This document shows, in pieces, positions 11,815-23,344 of a stretch of 64,000 nt of DNA. Below the pieces are notes generated by a model. The model saw nothing but the letters and a program-made list of their open reading frames with translations, made no database searches and was not told where the DNA came from. Numbering within the stretch: position 1 is the first letter of the stretch; each line of letters opens with the position of its first letter. The stretch covers positions 385,501 to 449,500 of the forward strand of contig CAUEEP010000909.1 in the NCBI GenBank assembly GCA_958450365.1, in the 5' to 3' direction. The stretch is from Mesorhabditis belari. Lineage: Eukaryota > Nematoda > Chromadorea > Rhabditida > Rhabditidae. A program made the position numbers and the translations under genes.

Positions 11815-13077
11815 TTAGGTTGTCCAGTTATAAATGCGCGTTTTTAAGATAACAACTCTTTATTTTAAAACCAACAGCTTAACAGCTCAATCAATAATAT
11901 ATTCACCATTTGTTAACAATATTTGTTTCCATCTTCCATGCAAAGAATGAATTCCCTCCGCGTAAAAATTGGCTTGTTTTGAGGCAAAGAAGTCGGCTAT
12001 CCATTTTTCGACCTCTTCAACTTCTTTGAACTTGTTTCCGGCCAAATGGTCTCGCATTCAGCGAAATAAATGGTAATCCGAAGGAGAAATATCCGGAGAA
12101 TATGGCGGATGCGGGAGAGTTTCCCAGCCCAACTCTTCGAGTTTTTCCTGAACAATCTTTGCAACGTGTGGACGGGCGTTATCTCGAATAAACTTTATGA
12201 TTGAAGGATCAAGGCCTTTTTGTAGCAATACATTGTTCACTCGTTCCAGTTGTTGTGCAAACGTTTCACCCGTGATTGTATGTCCAGGTTTAAGCAGCTC
12301 AAAATAAACAATGCCTTGGGAATTCCACCAGACAGTAAGCATTACTTTCTTTCCATGGAAGTCGGGGTTTGGTGTTGGTATTGGCTCCTCACCAGGTTCT
12401 AGCCATTGCCGTTTTCGTGTAGAATTATCATATTGAATCCATTTTTCATCGCAAGTAAGGATTTCATCGTAAAACCCAGTATTTTTTGCCAAACGAAGAA
12501 GAATACCCGCCATAGTGACACGAGTAGCTTTATTGGCATTGCTGAGAAGATGAGGAACCCATTTCCCTTGTCGGCTTGTTTTCCCCCAATTGATTTAAAT
12601 GCTCGGAAATTGTTTGAGGGCTTACTCTAAATATTTCTGCAAGTTCACGTGTAGTTTGTCGAGGATCCATTTCTATCGCCTGCTTCAGTACTGCATTATC
12701 GATCGCAAGAGGTCGTCGTTGGTGGTCTTCGTCTTCCAAAGATTCATTTCCTTCTCGAAATCGTTGAAACCATCGGCGACACTGGCTTTCTGAAATAGCA
12801 TCTTCGCCAAATACTTTGCAGAGATCTCGATGAGATTCAACGGTATTTTTGCCCAATTTGAAGTCATACCAAAGACTGGCACGAAGACGAAACTTCGTCT
12901 CGGTCATCTAAACACGGAAATTAAATCAAAAATGAATTAGTTTAACGTCAAAAACACGAAAAGTTGTAATAAATAAGAAATCTTAGACAGCATATAGAGA
13001 ATAGGGTTTGATAAAATTGTATAGCCCTAAGGTACGCTGTTTAAGAGCAGGCGCGCATTCATAACTGGACAACCTAA
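11815..13077 (-). mobile_element. Mariner (DD34D) transposon, nearly intact
   Basis: A 1.26-kb element with matching ends TTAGGTTGTCCAGTTATAAA and TA duplications (11813-11814, 13078-13079). The minus-strand transposase starts at 12907 and shows the paired helix-turn-helix (CRRWFQRFREG, RQTTRELAEIF), the catalytic DEKW, DNARPH and SPSDYHLF motifs, and a C-terminus near 11905. The frame shifts once near 12570, and a TGA follows the HLFR motif at about 12058-12060, so the copy is dead but young. It is the likely source of the ends seen at 2096-2655. Confidence 0.88.
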
Positions 13078-14195
13078 TAGATGACCTCAAAAACCTCCAA
13101 AACCAAAAAGCGATGAAGCCAATCATTGGACCACCAACAGAATTTATCGGTAGTCGGCCTGTTCTTTCCACCGCAACTGGTCCAAATCTAACAAAATAGA
13201 TTAAATTTAAATGAAAAAACAAAGCATGCCTATTTTTTGAAGCCTGCACTTCTTGGCATTGTAGGGCTCCCTCTCCGTGTCGCAGAATATTTTCATCTCA
13301 CTGTTTTAACTCTGAATCAAAATATTAAATTAACTTTACAATAAAACATTCATATTCATGCTATGACTTTCCTGTTGCTTTCTCAAACTCCTCGTCGGCT
13401 TCGTCACTCGTGTCCGGGAAAAAAGTTGGATTTTCTGTCTATGCGGCTCGAATCGATTCACTCCAGTCGTCAAATTCTTTGTTTTCATCGACCTGCAGCA
13501 AACGAATAAATTTGACCGACAAAAATAATATTAAAATCTGATTTTATTACCTCATTTTCGATTTCATCTTGATTTGTTGGTAGCTCTCTTTTTTTCAAAG
13601 CCAAGTGTCATCTTCCGACCAAACATTGCTTCAAATGGCGAACGTCCGATCCCTCAATCAAATCGCTGATTCTTCATCGACTGCACAACTGGAAAATGGT
13701 CCAAATCTAACATTTTGGGCCCACCTTGTAGATTTTTGCTTTAACTTGCTGTTAACTTGCTAAATCGTTTCTCTCTTCGATACTAAAGCATTTTAACAAT
13801 CTGTGGGACTTTGCCTGTTTACAATGTACTTCTTAAGATGCTTTGTTCTGTATTATAATAGAAAGTTTTGGTAGAATTTTATAAAACTGACAAGCAAAAA
13901 AAATATCAAACGAAGTACAATGAAATTAGCAATATGTTGTTCGACAAAATTCAACCCATGAAATGAATCATCCCGGATATTTATGACGCACACGGGTTTC
14001 CTCTTCGACAATTTTTTTATTGACTTCTATCACAGATCTCGCTAGTTTGGTGATATGTCGCGGTTTCCGCTTGGCTTTTCGAAGTTCCTGAAAATTTTCT
14101 GTATATTTCAAAATGCGCCTATATGTATAACTGAAAGTCTTACTTGATTCCTTTTTTCCTTTGGAATTTCTCTTTCACAGAGTTAAACATCGAGG
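13078..14195 (-). other. Intergenic with a probable integrase relic
   Basis: On the minus strand, about 13740-13440, translated pieces read GRSPFEAMFGRK and, further on, an acidic linker (DEIENE...DENKEFDDW). The first piece resembles the end of retroelement-type integrase cores (the 'SPFEAMFG' motif seen in GIN/KRBA2-like proteins). Stops and frame changes break it. The rest, including 13080-13330 and 13780-14190, shows nothing I can assign. Confidence 0.35.
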
Positions 14196-17100
14196 TCAAA
14201 GCTTTGACAAACTAAATTTTTTTGAACCAAACCAAATATGGTAACTAAAAAGAAGTAAAGTAATAAGAAAAAAACGTGCAAGTCCTGTTTTGATGCCAAA
14301 AAGAAAACTGGTCAATAAATAGAGAACGATGAGTAATCCAAATACACATCCAGCTCCGATCCATAGAGCAAGGTTCGAGTTTGGTTGATCGTCGGCTGAA
14401 CACGATAGCAACACGCTAACAGGTTTGATTTTAGTTTTACTTGTCGTTGCAACGGTTGATGCAGTAGTAGCAAACTTTGTGGTTGAGGCTGTGGTTTTTT
14501 GGGTCATCCTTTTAGTTGTTGTTATACTCGGCTCCTTTGGTGTCGGGTCTGTTTGATCCCAGGCCTCCGTGACAGTCATCTGATAGCCGAAATCATCTAT
14601 TAAAGGGAGATTTGGGCACCAAATAGCCTGGAAATTCTTCTCTCGTAAAAGATTTGCACAAAATTGCTAAAAGGGAGATAAAATTCAGTATTAAGCTTAA
14701 ACTTCCAATAAAAGGAAATGCTTCGATTTCATATTCACAAATAAATAATCCAAGATCAAAAGTTAGCTCATTTTCCCTCCGAAATGTTTCACTAGAATTT
14801 GTGTTCACCTTCTAGTCTAGTCTAGTTCTAGTCTAGTCTAGTTCTAGTCTAGTCTATTTCTAGTCTAGTCTAGTCTAGTTCTAGTCTAGTCTAGTTCTAG
14901 TCTAGTCTAGTTCTAGTCTAGTCTAGTTCTAGTCTAGTTCTAGTCTAGTCTAGTCTAGTCTAGTTCTAGTCTAGTCTAGTCCTAGTCTAGTCTAGTTCTA
15001 GTCTAGTCTAGTCTAGTTCTAGTCTAGTTCTGGTCTAGTTCTAGTCTAGTTCTAGTCTAGTCTAGTTCTAGTCTAGTCTAGTTCTAGTCTAGTTCTAGTC
15101 TAGTCTAGTCTATTTCTAGTCTAGTCTAGTCTAGTTCTAGTCTAGTCTAGTTCTAGTCTAGTCTAGTTCTAGTCTAGTTCTAGTCTAGTTCTAGTCTAGT
15201 CTAGTCTATTTCTAGTCTAGTCTAGTCTAGTTCTAGTCTAGTCTAGTTCTAGTCTAGTTCTAGTCTAGTCTAGTCTAGTCTAGTTCTAGTCTAGTCTAGT
15301 CCTAGTCTAGTCTAGTTCTAGTCTAGTCTAGTCTAGTTCTAGTCTAGTTCTGGTCTAGTTCTAGTCTAGTCTAGTTCTAGTCTAGTTCTAGTCTAGTCTA
15401 GTTCTAGTCAGTATTCAATCAGTATTCAACTAAAATTTCAATACCTGAATGTAATTCGCTATAAAGTGGTGTTGTTCATCTGGACGAGAAGAAAAACTGA
15501 AAAATTTTTGGTGATCATTTTCGATTAAATGACGTACGTCATATTGAAGGTTTGTGAAGCATTATCATAGGGCTTGTTCGAATACGCATTTATTGTCAAA
15601 AGCCCATATGCTAACTTTTGAATATTCACAGTAAAGTTTGGTCTGGTTTGGTCATTCTAAATAGCAAATTTGAGCGAAATTTCCTGCTTCAATTTCAAAC
15701 GTAGAAATAGGTGTTGGCGTCTATTTCATAGCAACTTTGTCCCAGTTCCTTTTGGGCTGAACGATCGAAAATCCAAGGAAAGTAAGGAGAAGCCCAGTAG
15801 GAAAAACGATTGAGACGCTCAGCTAAATGTGATTTGTCTTTAATCAAAAATTTAATAATCCTCGATATTCATATTCAATCTACAGGGTGCGGCCAAAATA
15901 TCCGGCGGAACGTACTTTTTGCCATAATACTGCGAAAACTCATTTATTCACGCTTCTTTTTATGTTTATGCATTTTTTTATTCTTTTTTATATGTTTCAA
16001 TTATTTTTTTGATAAATAAGTGATTTTTTTGATAAATAAGTGAAACAAAGACTTAAGAAATGCAAAGTTTTGTTGCGGCGTTTGAAGGGTGGCACGCATC
16101 GGAGGGTTCTCTGGTCGGATGAAGCGCCATTCACAATTGAGCAGGAATTCAACAAGCAAAATAATCGGATTTTAACAAAAGATGTTGCCACGGCAAATTC
16201 TCAGGGAAGAATTGTCCAAAAATCGGCTCATCCAAAATCGTTGATGGTTTGGGCCGGGGTGACCGCTGATGGAAAAACACCTCTTGTTTTTGTGCAGCCA
16301 GGTGTGAAAATTGATCAAAATTACTACGAAAAAGAAATTTTGATGAGGCATATGAAGCCTTGGGCTGATAATCACTTTTCTGGAGCACCTTGGATCTTTC
16401 AACAAGATTCTGCACCAGCACATCGTGCAAAAAAGACCATGGAGTGGTTTGCCAAGCAAAACGTGGATTTCATTACCCCGGAAGAATGGCCTGCAAATTC
16501 ACCTGACATCAATCCTATGGATTTCGCCATATGGGGAATCTTGAAGGCAAAGGTCTCATCAGCTCCACATGCTAATTTGGATGATCTGAAAGCCACCCTT
16601 ATCAAGGAATGGGCAAAAATCCCCGTTGAGACTCTCCGTGCCGCGGTCGACGATGTGCCGAAGCGACTTAGGGCTTGCATGAAGGAAAAAGGAGGAAACT
16701 TTGAGATTTAACTGTTTTTATTTTGTTATTTGGACTGTTGTTGTTATTTTCAGTAAAATTCTATAAAGCTTTTCTGCTAATTTTCTGAAGACCAGTCGGT
16801 CTTTTCATCGCCGGATATTTTGGCCGCACCCTGTAAATCTTTAATTCTACGCGAACCGGAAAACCAATCAAATTTTAAACAGATACTGGGATAACGCGTA
16901 TCAAATTGGAGGCAAAAGGTGCATTTGCTGTCGGTATATACACTGGTGACACTTGATCTTGATTGTATTCTTATTTCGGAAGATCTGAAAATTCGATTTC
17001 AAAGTAAAGTTTGGAGATTGTGAACGCACTTGCCATCAACAACGTGATGTGCTGGATTCTTAAAGAAACCGGGATCGGCACCTGCATAGCTTGTGTAGTT

Positions 17101-20100
17101 GACATCGGGCAGACATGTGAGCTCTTCCTAAGTTTCAATAAGAAAAATACTTATACTTACTATTTGATATGTATACCGTTAAGCTCTCTATCTATACACA
17201 TCATTTTGCTGCAATATGTATATGTTTCGCCCGATTTAGATTCAATCTAAATCCTATATAGATTGAACAATAATATAAACATGCTTAATATATGTTCTTA
17301 AGCGTTTTCTGTAGTTTTCTGCATTTTTCAAAGGTCTGTTACTGTCTTTTTCTGAAAAGAAAACCCAACATCAAATTGTAGGCTTCGTTTATTATTGTTC
17401 GATCTGTATCGGACGTCCGATATAGACTGTAATCAATAAAAGACCTTTGAAAAATGCAGAAAACTACAGAAAACGCTTAAGAACATATATTAAGCATGTT
17501 TATATTATTGTTCAATCTATATAAGACGTATTATTGTTCAATCTATATAAGATTTAGATTGAATCTAAATCGGACGTTCGATTTAGACTGTAATCTAAAT
17601 CGGACGTCCGCGATAAGTTCAATCTAAATCGGACGGAAATCTAAATCGTACACAACATATAAACTTTTTTTCCACGGTTCACTAAGGGCATTTGAGAAAA
17701 TTATGTTCACCTTATAAATTTTGCAGGGCTGTCCATCAATATATGAGGCAAAATCTTTACCAACTGGCATCAATAATGCAAACGGTGCCAGAATGTTCCA
17801 AGAATCTCTGAAACAAAACTCTTTCATTCATTAACTTCTTTTTGGTTGATATTTCTGCAATTATCAAGCACAAAACGATACTTTAGTCTTTTTCAATTTA
17901 AATGTAATTTAGCTTTTGTAATTGAGTTTGCCACATTAGCTAGATACTTAAATATATTGGGCAAAACTCTTACAAAAGAAAAGACTCTTACATATATGTA
18001 TCAGGATTGATAACCACTGTTGCAACCGTATCTTCAGGCACTTGAACGTAGAATGTCTCTTTGTTTGAATATGCATCTTTTGCGTCTTTTCTTGCAAATA
18101 GTCCCGGGAGTACAAGTATTTGCTTTGAGGCTTAAAATGAGTTTTTAAAAGTTCCTGTTTGTATATAAACACACCATTAACCCATTCTTTGATCCTAACC
18201 GAAATAGCAAACTCGTAAGTAAACGGATTCAATGCCGGTGTTAAGATTATTTGATCGCCGATGATTTCGTATCCCGATGTATAATAGGTTCCGCTTAGGA
18301 CGTGGGTTTTTTCATCCCCATCATTAGAATATGAAGCATAACTTCTGAATTTACTTGTCAGGTGTTTACAATGATTTGACAAGATTTCAGAATATTTACA
18401 CGTTGTTCTTTTTGCTCGGTTCAAGACTTTGACCATTGATTAAAAAAAGAGAAGAAACATTACATTTGATTTGGACATCGTTTAGCTGCAAAAATACAGA
18501 ATGATTGAACTAGAAATTTTAATAAACAGCTTGTTACCTTTCCTTTATTTAATAAAGTCTCGTTGTTAGGCTCACATCCTTGTTGTGAAGCATCAATGAG
18601 AAACGTGGAGTTTGGCGCCGCCTTGATTACGAACGTCTAAAGAAGCACTTAGTTATCTCTAGAATAACTCAGAAACATCAAAATCCTTGAGCCGATTTCC
18701 GTGAATGGCAAATGATGGGGTTTCTTCGTCCAACAAAATTTGTTCAGTAAATTCACTTGAATCTTCGACGATTTTCAAAAGAAAACCGGATTCGTTATCT
18801 TTTGTGCGGTTGGCACACCATGTGACCTGAAGGATCGACTTTCCCAAAGGAGGCAAACAGCAAAAATACCGTAACACAAGCTCCCGTAAAATTGATTGTT
18901 TTGTTGGGTGGAGTGTTGCTGCTAAAATTGGGATTATTTAAAAGCGGATTGAAGATTTTAAAGTTCATAGGATTGAAGATTTTAAAGCGTATAGAAAGCG
19001 TATAGAAACGCGTAACGCGTAACGCGTATCACACTAACCACGAGGCCACGGCTCACTTTTTAGAACTCCGCAGCCGCTAGACGAAAATGGTATTTATATG
19101 AAAGCTCTTACATATTAATGGCTTTAATTTTTGCAACACAAGATTTGTCATATCATTAATATTCATCCAAAACAAACAATTTGTTGCTGGAGTATAAAGT
19201 TTGCGTGCAGGCTTTATTTTGATCAGAAACATATGTGTTCATTTCGACACTTCCACCACTAAGTCGTTTTAAATCGGCGAAAAATTGAGGATCATGTACT
19301 TTTCGCTGATCCTTCTAAACTATATTCCGGGAGTTAATATAATATAATATAATTTCTCACGTAAGACTTTATCTTGATAGGCCTTGTCCAACACGTGCTT
19401 TCGTAGCTAGGTTGATAGAATTCATCGAAGATCCATGGATAAAACGGAGGCACCAATAAATTGAAACGATCCAAATACATTTTGTCCTCTATATCTCAGT
19501 TACGGAAAGTCAAAAATTTTCTTTCCTTTTCAATGCAATTCACAAAGCAACTCTTAACTTACTTCCTGGATGAAAATTGTAAGCAAGGCAAAATCGACAA
19601 TGATCATAAGGGAAAATACTGGTAGCTGACGATCTTGAATAAAGTCGAAGCTCTTGATCACTAAACTCTACCGTAAATACTGTAATAGTACCCCACCCCC
19701 CTCGTACAGCCGCGTAGTCGCAAAAGTTTTTTAGTATTTCATTTTTTTGCAAAGCACCCGTACTTTCAAAAAATGCGTCTTTGGTATCAAAAAATAGCCC
19801 TGAATTTCAGCTATTTTTTGATACCTGAGCGCGCATTATTGCATAAACCAGTGTCAAGAAAAACTCGTTCAAAGCTAGACTACGCAACACTTCGCACCGT
19901 CATTATGGAGGTGGGGTACTATTACAGTATTTACGGTAGTTATAATTGGGTATCTATTAGGTTGGCAACTAAATAATGGCCCTCGCCCTGAAAAATCTTA
20001 ATCTGCGTTAATCTACCCTCGCTGTTGTAATTGAATATACGAACTGGTGCATACTATACGACTCCTTGAGATACCAAATAATTGTTAGAAATGGAAGACT

Positions 20101-23009
20101 CAAATATCGAATGCGGCGTCCTGGTACGACAAAACAAGAAAAGGCCGAACCCACAGAGATTATTGCGAGTTTTGGGATGAGCTCTTCCGAAACACAATGA
20201 AGAGATGGTACGACGGTCAAGGAAGGGGAGAAAGTCTGAAGATGGCCGCCAAGGGCGACCCGAATTCTGCAGAACGATATTGAAGCAGCTTAAAGGAGGA
20301 CCAAGCAAACATCACGCGAGCAGGGGATCGATGGGCCGCAACGCAACGAAAGCGACCATCATTGGGGAAAAGAACCGCAGTGGAAAGGGATTCCGCATGA
20401 ATTGAGCGAAGAAAATAAGGCTACCGTGTATACAGCTGGAATACACAAAACGCGAAAAAGGGAGCCTTGGATTCCATTGTCACTTGATGAAAATGGATCT
20501 ATGATAATCGAACGCGAAAACGAAGTGGCTTAGCACAAACGAAGACCCAAAACCAGCCCGAAGGGAACACTCAAAGAAAACCTCCTCTGTGTGTGGTGGA
20601 GTTCTCGTGGGGGTGCATTTCGAGGTCCAAAAGCCGGCAAACGGAATTCAGAATATTTGTCCAATACATCTGAGATAAGAATCGCTCAAGGACCGAACCC
20701 CTCAATTCATTTCCCATGAAACGAAAACCACACACTGCAAAACTTACAATGGGAAATCGAGGAGGGGCTGGAATGTTCTTCCTCATGCGCCATAAGCCGG
20801 ATATGGGGCCAGTGATACCATCTTCGATCGATGAACACTCTAGCCGAGAAAAGTCAATGACTTGACGAAGTCCGAATTTCAGGCAGAGTTCTTTGACGAC
20901 AACAGAAGAATTTCAAGGAGGAACCAGTGCCGTCAAAAGGGGAGAATAAGGACGGGATACCTTTTGGATTGATGTTGAATTGTTCATCTTGTTAATAAAT
21001 TTTTGTTTTTACTGAAAGGGATATTTGTTGCAACCTGATAATTCTTAGAATTCCAAATGTATTCAACCAAATCAATCAAAAGAAGCCTAATATTGCTACA
21101 ACTATTAACCTAAACCCTCCAAAGACACTATTTTCAATAAAACTTACTTTCCATCACCAAGATGATGTCTTGGCAGCATTGCTTTTCCTGGATCACCACC
21201 AGCATAGCTTTGGTAAATTGTATAAGCTGGACAAGTAATATTGTTCTAAATGCGTTAACCATAAGGATTCATTTTGTAAAGTGTAAAAAATAGAATTGTA
21301 AAATGGTTTTAAAAGTTTCCAAGAATGAAAATAACTCTAGCACTTTGTGCTTCGAAGCAAAACATACTCGACAAAGTGGGCAATCGTTGAATTCGGCCGA
21401 ATAGAGAGAATCGCGACTGATTGGTCTTATAAGAGAAAATGGACCATCGCTAAATACAAATTTGTTTGTTTGCTTGAATGTTTCCAAACAGACTCATAAT
21501 GAAATTCATCTGGGACGACGACGGCAATTGTATTTTCCTCGATCAAAAAGTAATAGTAATTGGCATCATTATCCGCATCCCGCAAATTAAGTGTACTCCT
21601 GACGACATCGGGTAGTAAAAGCACATTGACTGATTCTGAAAATAGATTACGGTGCTTATGCAGGTATTCTTGCTGACTCTTTTTGCTGTTGTTGTACTTT
21701 GTTTTTACTCAAAAAAGACTTTGATTCGTTTGCGAATTTTCACTACTATTATATTTTTTGTTTTTCTTACTTAAAAATGTTAAAGAACAAACCGTTTACC
21801 CATTTTGTTACTCGAAACGAAACAGCATATTGGCTATCAGCATCGCACCGTTGATCATTTCGGCTAATATGAAGTTCCTTTAAACTTTTCAACTTTAGAC
21901 GAGCCACGCAGTAATGAGCATACGGTGAAGTGTCGTTTCTATTTGTTGCAAATGACCTGCACTTGTATATAATAATTCAAACAGTTTTCACTTAAAAAAG
22001 TTGAAAAAGTCAGCTTACACAATGGTGTCGTCACTGTCGACTTCGAGAGTGATGTTGTTTACTGTAAATTGAGGTGGGTCTGTGCATGCTTTGTTGTTAC
22101 AGGGAAGTTTCGTGAAGTCCATTATTAAATCGACAGCTTCATCAATGTAAATGATGAGGTTCTAAAAGTGAAGATATCTGACGCTGTAAATATCTGACGT
22201 ATGCTCAACTACTTGTTATTATTTATCTGCTGGAAACAAACATATATTGGGTTGGTGAATTGAAAACTGCGGGCTATTGTCATATGTGACATTTTGAGCA
22301 CTTTCTTCAAAAGAAACCCATTTTGGTGTCAATAGAAAAGTTGTAGAGAATCAAAAATTAGGCTTATAGCCAAATTCTCAGAACGATTCAAAAACTGGTT
22401 TTCAAGAAGGGCCAAATTTACGAATTTTCACAAAACTTGCATTTTAAGCGAAACTACTAAGTGTATCTTTTTGAAAATTTGGCTATAAGCCTAATTTTTG
22501 GTTCTCTACAACTTTTTTATTGACACCAAAATGGGTTTCTTTTGAAGAAAGTGCTCAAACTGGGACATCTCCAGTCCTCCATTTTTGAGTCTCTTGTCTT
22601 GTCTCACACACAACCAAAATCCTACCACGAAAGAGGAATCCGCAAATTGCCTGCAAAATGGGCAGAAGTCGTCAATAATAATGGAAATTATTTGGAATGA
22701 ATTTATGGTTTTATGTTGAATAAATTTTAGTTCAAAGTCCCGCAGTTTTCAATTGACCAACCCAATATTTATCGCCTTTCTAGAGAATCTAAAACGTCAA
22801 ATGGTTCTTTTATTTCAGCGGCAGAGCAGAGCCTTGAATCATGTAAGTCGAATAGCTTAATTCCTTACACCGAAAACGTTCAACCGCGATCCATGAAAAG
22901 CAAAAGATGGAGTAGACTCAGTCAAGTGAATGCTTAGGCCATACGCTTTGGAATGACCAAAAAATTGAGTTAAGGTAAACATGATTGTCCACTTTTTCCA
23001 AGAAGACAT
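14196..23009 (-). CDS. FAIHG/IDYTQ family gene C, two tandem units, type I membrane protein
   Basis: Twenty-two exons, all joined in frame (948 aa). Unit 1: 23009-22869, 22161-22019, 21956-21793, 21635-21494, 21449-21368, 21245-21148, 19660-19563, 19488-19361, 19314-19178, 18921-18870. Hinge exon: 18826-18677. Unit 2: 18636-18538, 18485-18400, 18344-18175, 18130-17992, 17807-17711, 17127-17030, 16984-16887, 15822-15701, 15656-15538, 15496-15445, 14627-14196. The hinge exon encodes the last block of unit 1 (VTWCANRT...GFLLKI) and runs straight into the first block of unit 2 (PSFAIHGNRL) with no stop or second signal peptide. The tail has a Thr/Lys-rich stalk, a transmembrane helix at about 14260-14390 and a short cytoplasmic end. 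Introns host seven or more repeats or transposons. Confidence 0.86.
14815..15412. repeat. (TCTAG)n minisatellite, about 600 bp
   Basis: Uninterrupted array of the pentamer TCTAG with frequent 6-bp variants (TTCTAG), giving a higher-order unit of 11 or 16 bp. It lies in the last intron of gene C, between the exons at 15445 and 14627. Because CTAG is its own complement, single strands can fold back on themselves along the whole array. Confidence 0.95.
15883..16833 (+). mobile_element. maT-like (DD37D) Tc1/mariner element, N-terminally deleted
   Basis: Inverted ends CAGGGTGCGGCCAAAATATC within TA duplications (15881-15882, 16834-16835). A 223-codon frame at 16040-16711 has WSDEAPF, QQDSAPAH and NSPDINPMD, with 37 residues between the second and third catalytic Asp. 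That is the DD37D signature of the maT group. The DNA-binding half is missing: only about 150 bp precede the frame, and they contain a 20-bp tandem duplication at about 16008-16045. It sits in an intron of gene C, antisense to the gene. Confidence 0.85.
17240..17650. repeat. Long inverted repeat (hairpin MITE) in gene C
   Basis: Arms of about 110 bp around 17262-17350 and 17440-17530 are near-perfect complements (for example ACATGCTTAATATATGTTCT). They are followed by several copies of a short AATCTAAATCGGACG motif up to 17650. It lies in the intron between exons 17807-17711 and 17127-17030. No coding content. Confidence 0.8.
19671..19936. mobile_element. Pogo-type MITE next to a splice acceptor of gene C
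   Basis: Inverted ends CCGTAAATACTGTAATAGTA within TA duplications (19669-19670, 19937-19938). A second copy is at 23779-24065, and the ends resemble those of the pogo-like element at 26210-27695. The insertion lies only about 10 bp upstream of the exon that starts at 19660, so the acceptor's upstream tract is now partly MITE sequence. Confidence 0.8.
19957..21038 (+). mobile_element. Mariner relic in gene C
   Basis: Left end TTAGGTTGGCAACTAAATAA after TA and a weak matching right end (CAACCTGA). Translated pieces on + still show a mariner-like order (RRSRKG...GRPEF, then LSEENKA, then LDENGS), with many stops and frame changes. GC content is above that of the surroundings. Inserted in the intron between exons 21245-21148 and 19660-19563. 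Confidence 0.65.
22247..22765 (+). mobile_element. Mariner-derived MITE in intron 1 of gene C
   Basis: Ends TTGGGTTGGTGAATTGAAAA within TA duplications. The middle is an imperfect palindrome (about 22300-22560). The last 120 bp still encode the mariner C-terminus (YHERGIRKLPAKWAEVVN, at about 22622-22700). A diverged inverted partial copy lies at 53590-54003. Confidence 0.8.
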
Positions 23010-23091
23010 CTTGATTTTCTGAAGAAAACGCTAAAATTTGAAACAAAAATGACATCTTATATATACCTAAATGATCAACAAAACGCTGATC

Positions 23092-23140
<49 letters not shown>

Positions 23141-23344
23141 CAACAACAACAACAACAACAACAACAAACGACCAACAATCGAGCTTACAAACTATTTTTG
23201 CCATAACATAATAGCTAATACTAACAATATGATAGCAAATTATTGTAAATACGTAATAAATTTATGGTTGACTCATTGGTTGTTTTTTGGGATTCATATA
23301 TAGGGATTTTGACCATTCATCAACAAAATATTCACATCGGAAAG
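23010..23344. repeat. Short intergenic region with (CAA)n microsatellite
   Basis: Separates the 3' end of gene D from the start of gene C, both on -. A (CAA/ACA)n run of about 75 bp fills 23092-23167, inside what should be gene C's promoter region. Long open frames across it (poly-Gln or poly-Val) are low-complexity artefacts. Confidence 0.85.

Noticed and set aside
19005..19080. tRNA-like stretch on the minus strand (GTGGCCTCGTGGTTAG)
   Set aside because: Resembles an A box only. No anticodon stem, B box or acceptor pairing follows.
22918..23303. Poly-Gln/Asn (+) and poly-Val/Cys (-) frames
   Set aside because: Both are produced by the (CAA)n microsatellite, and neither has splice support.
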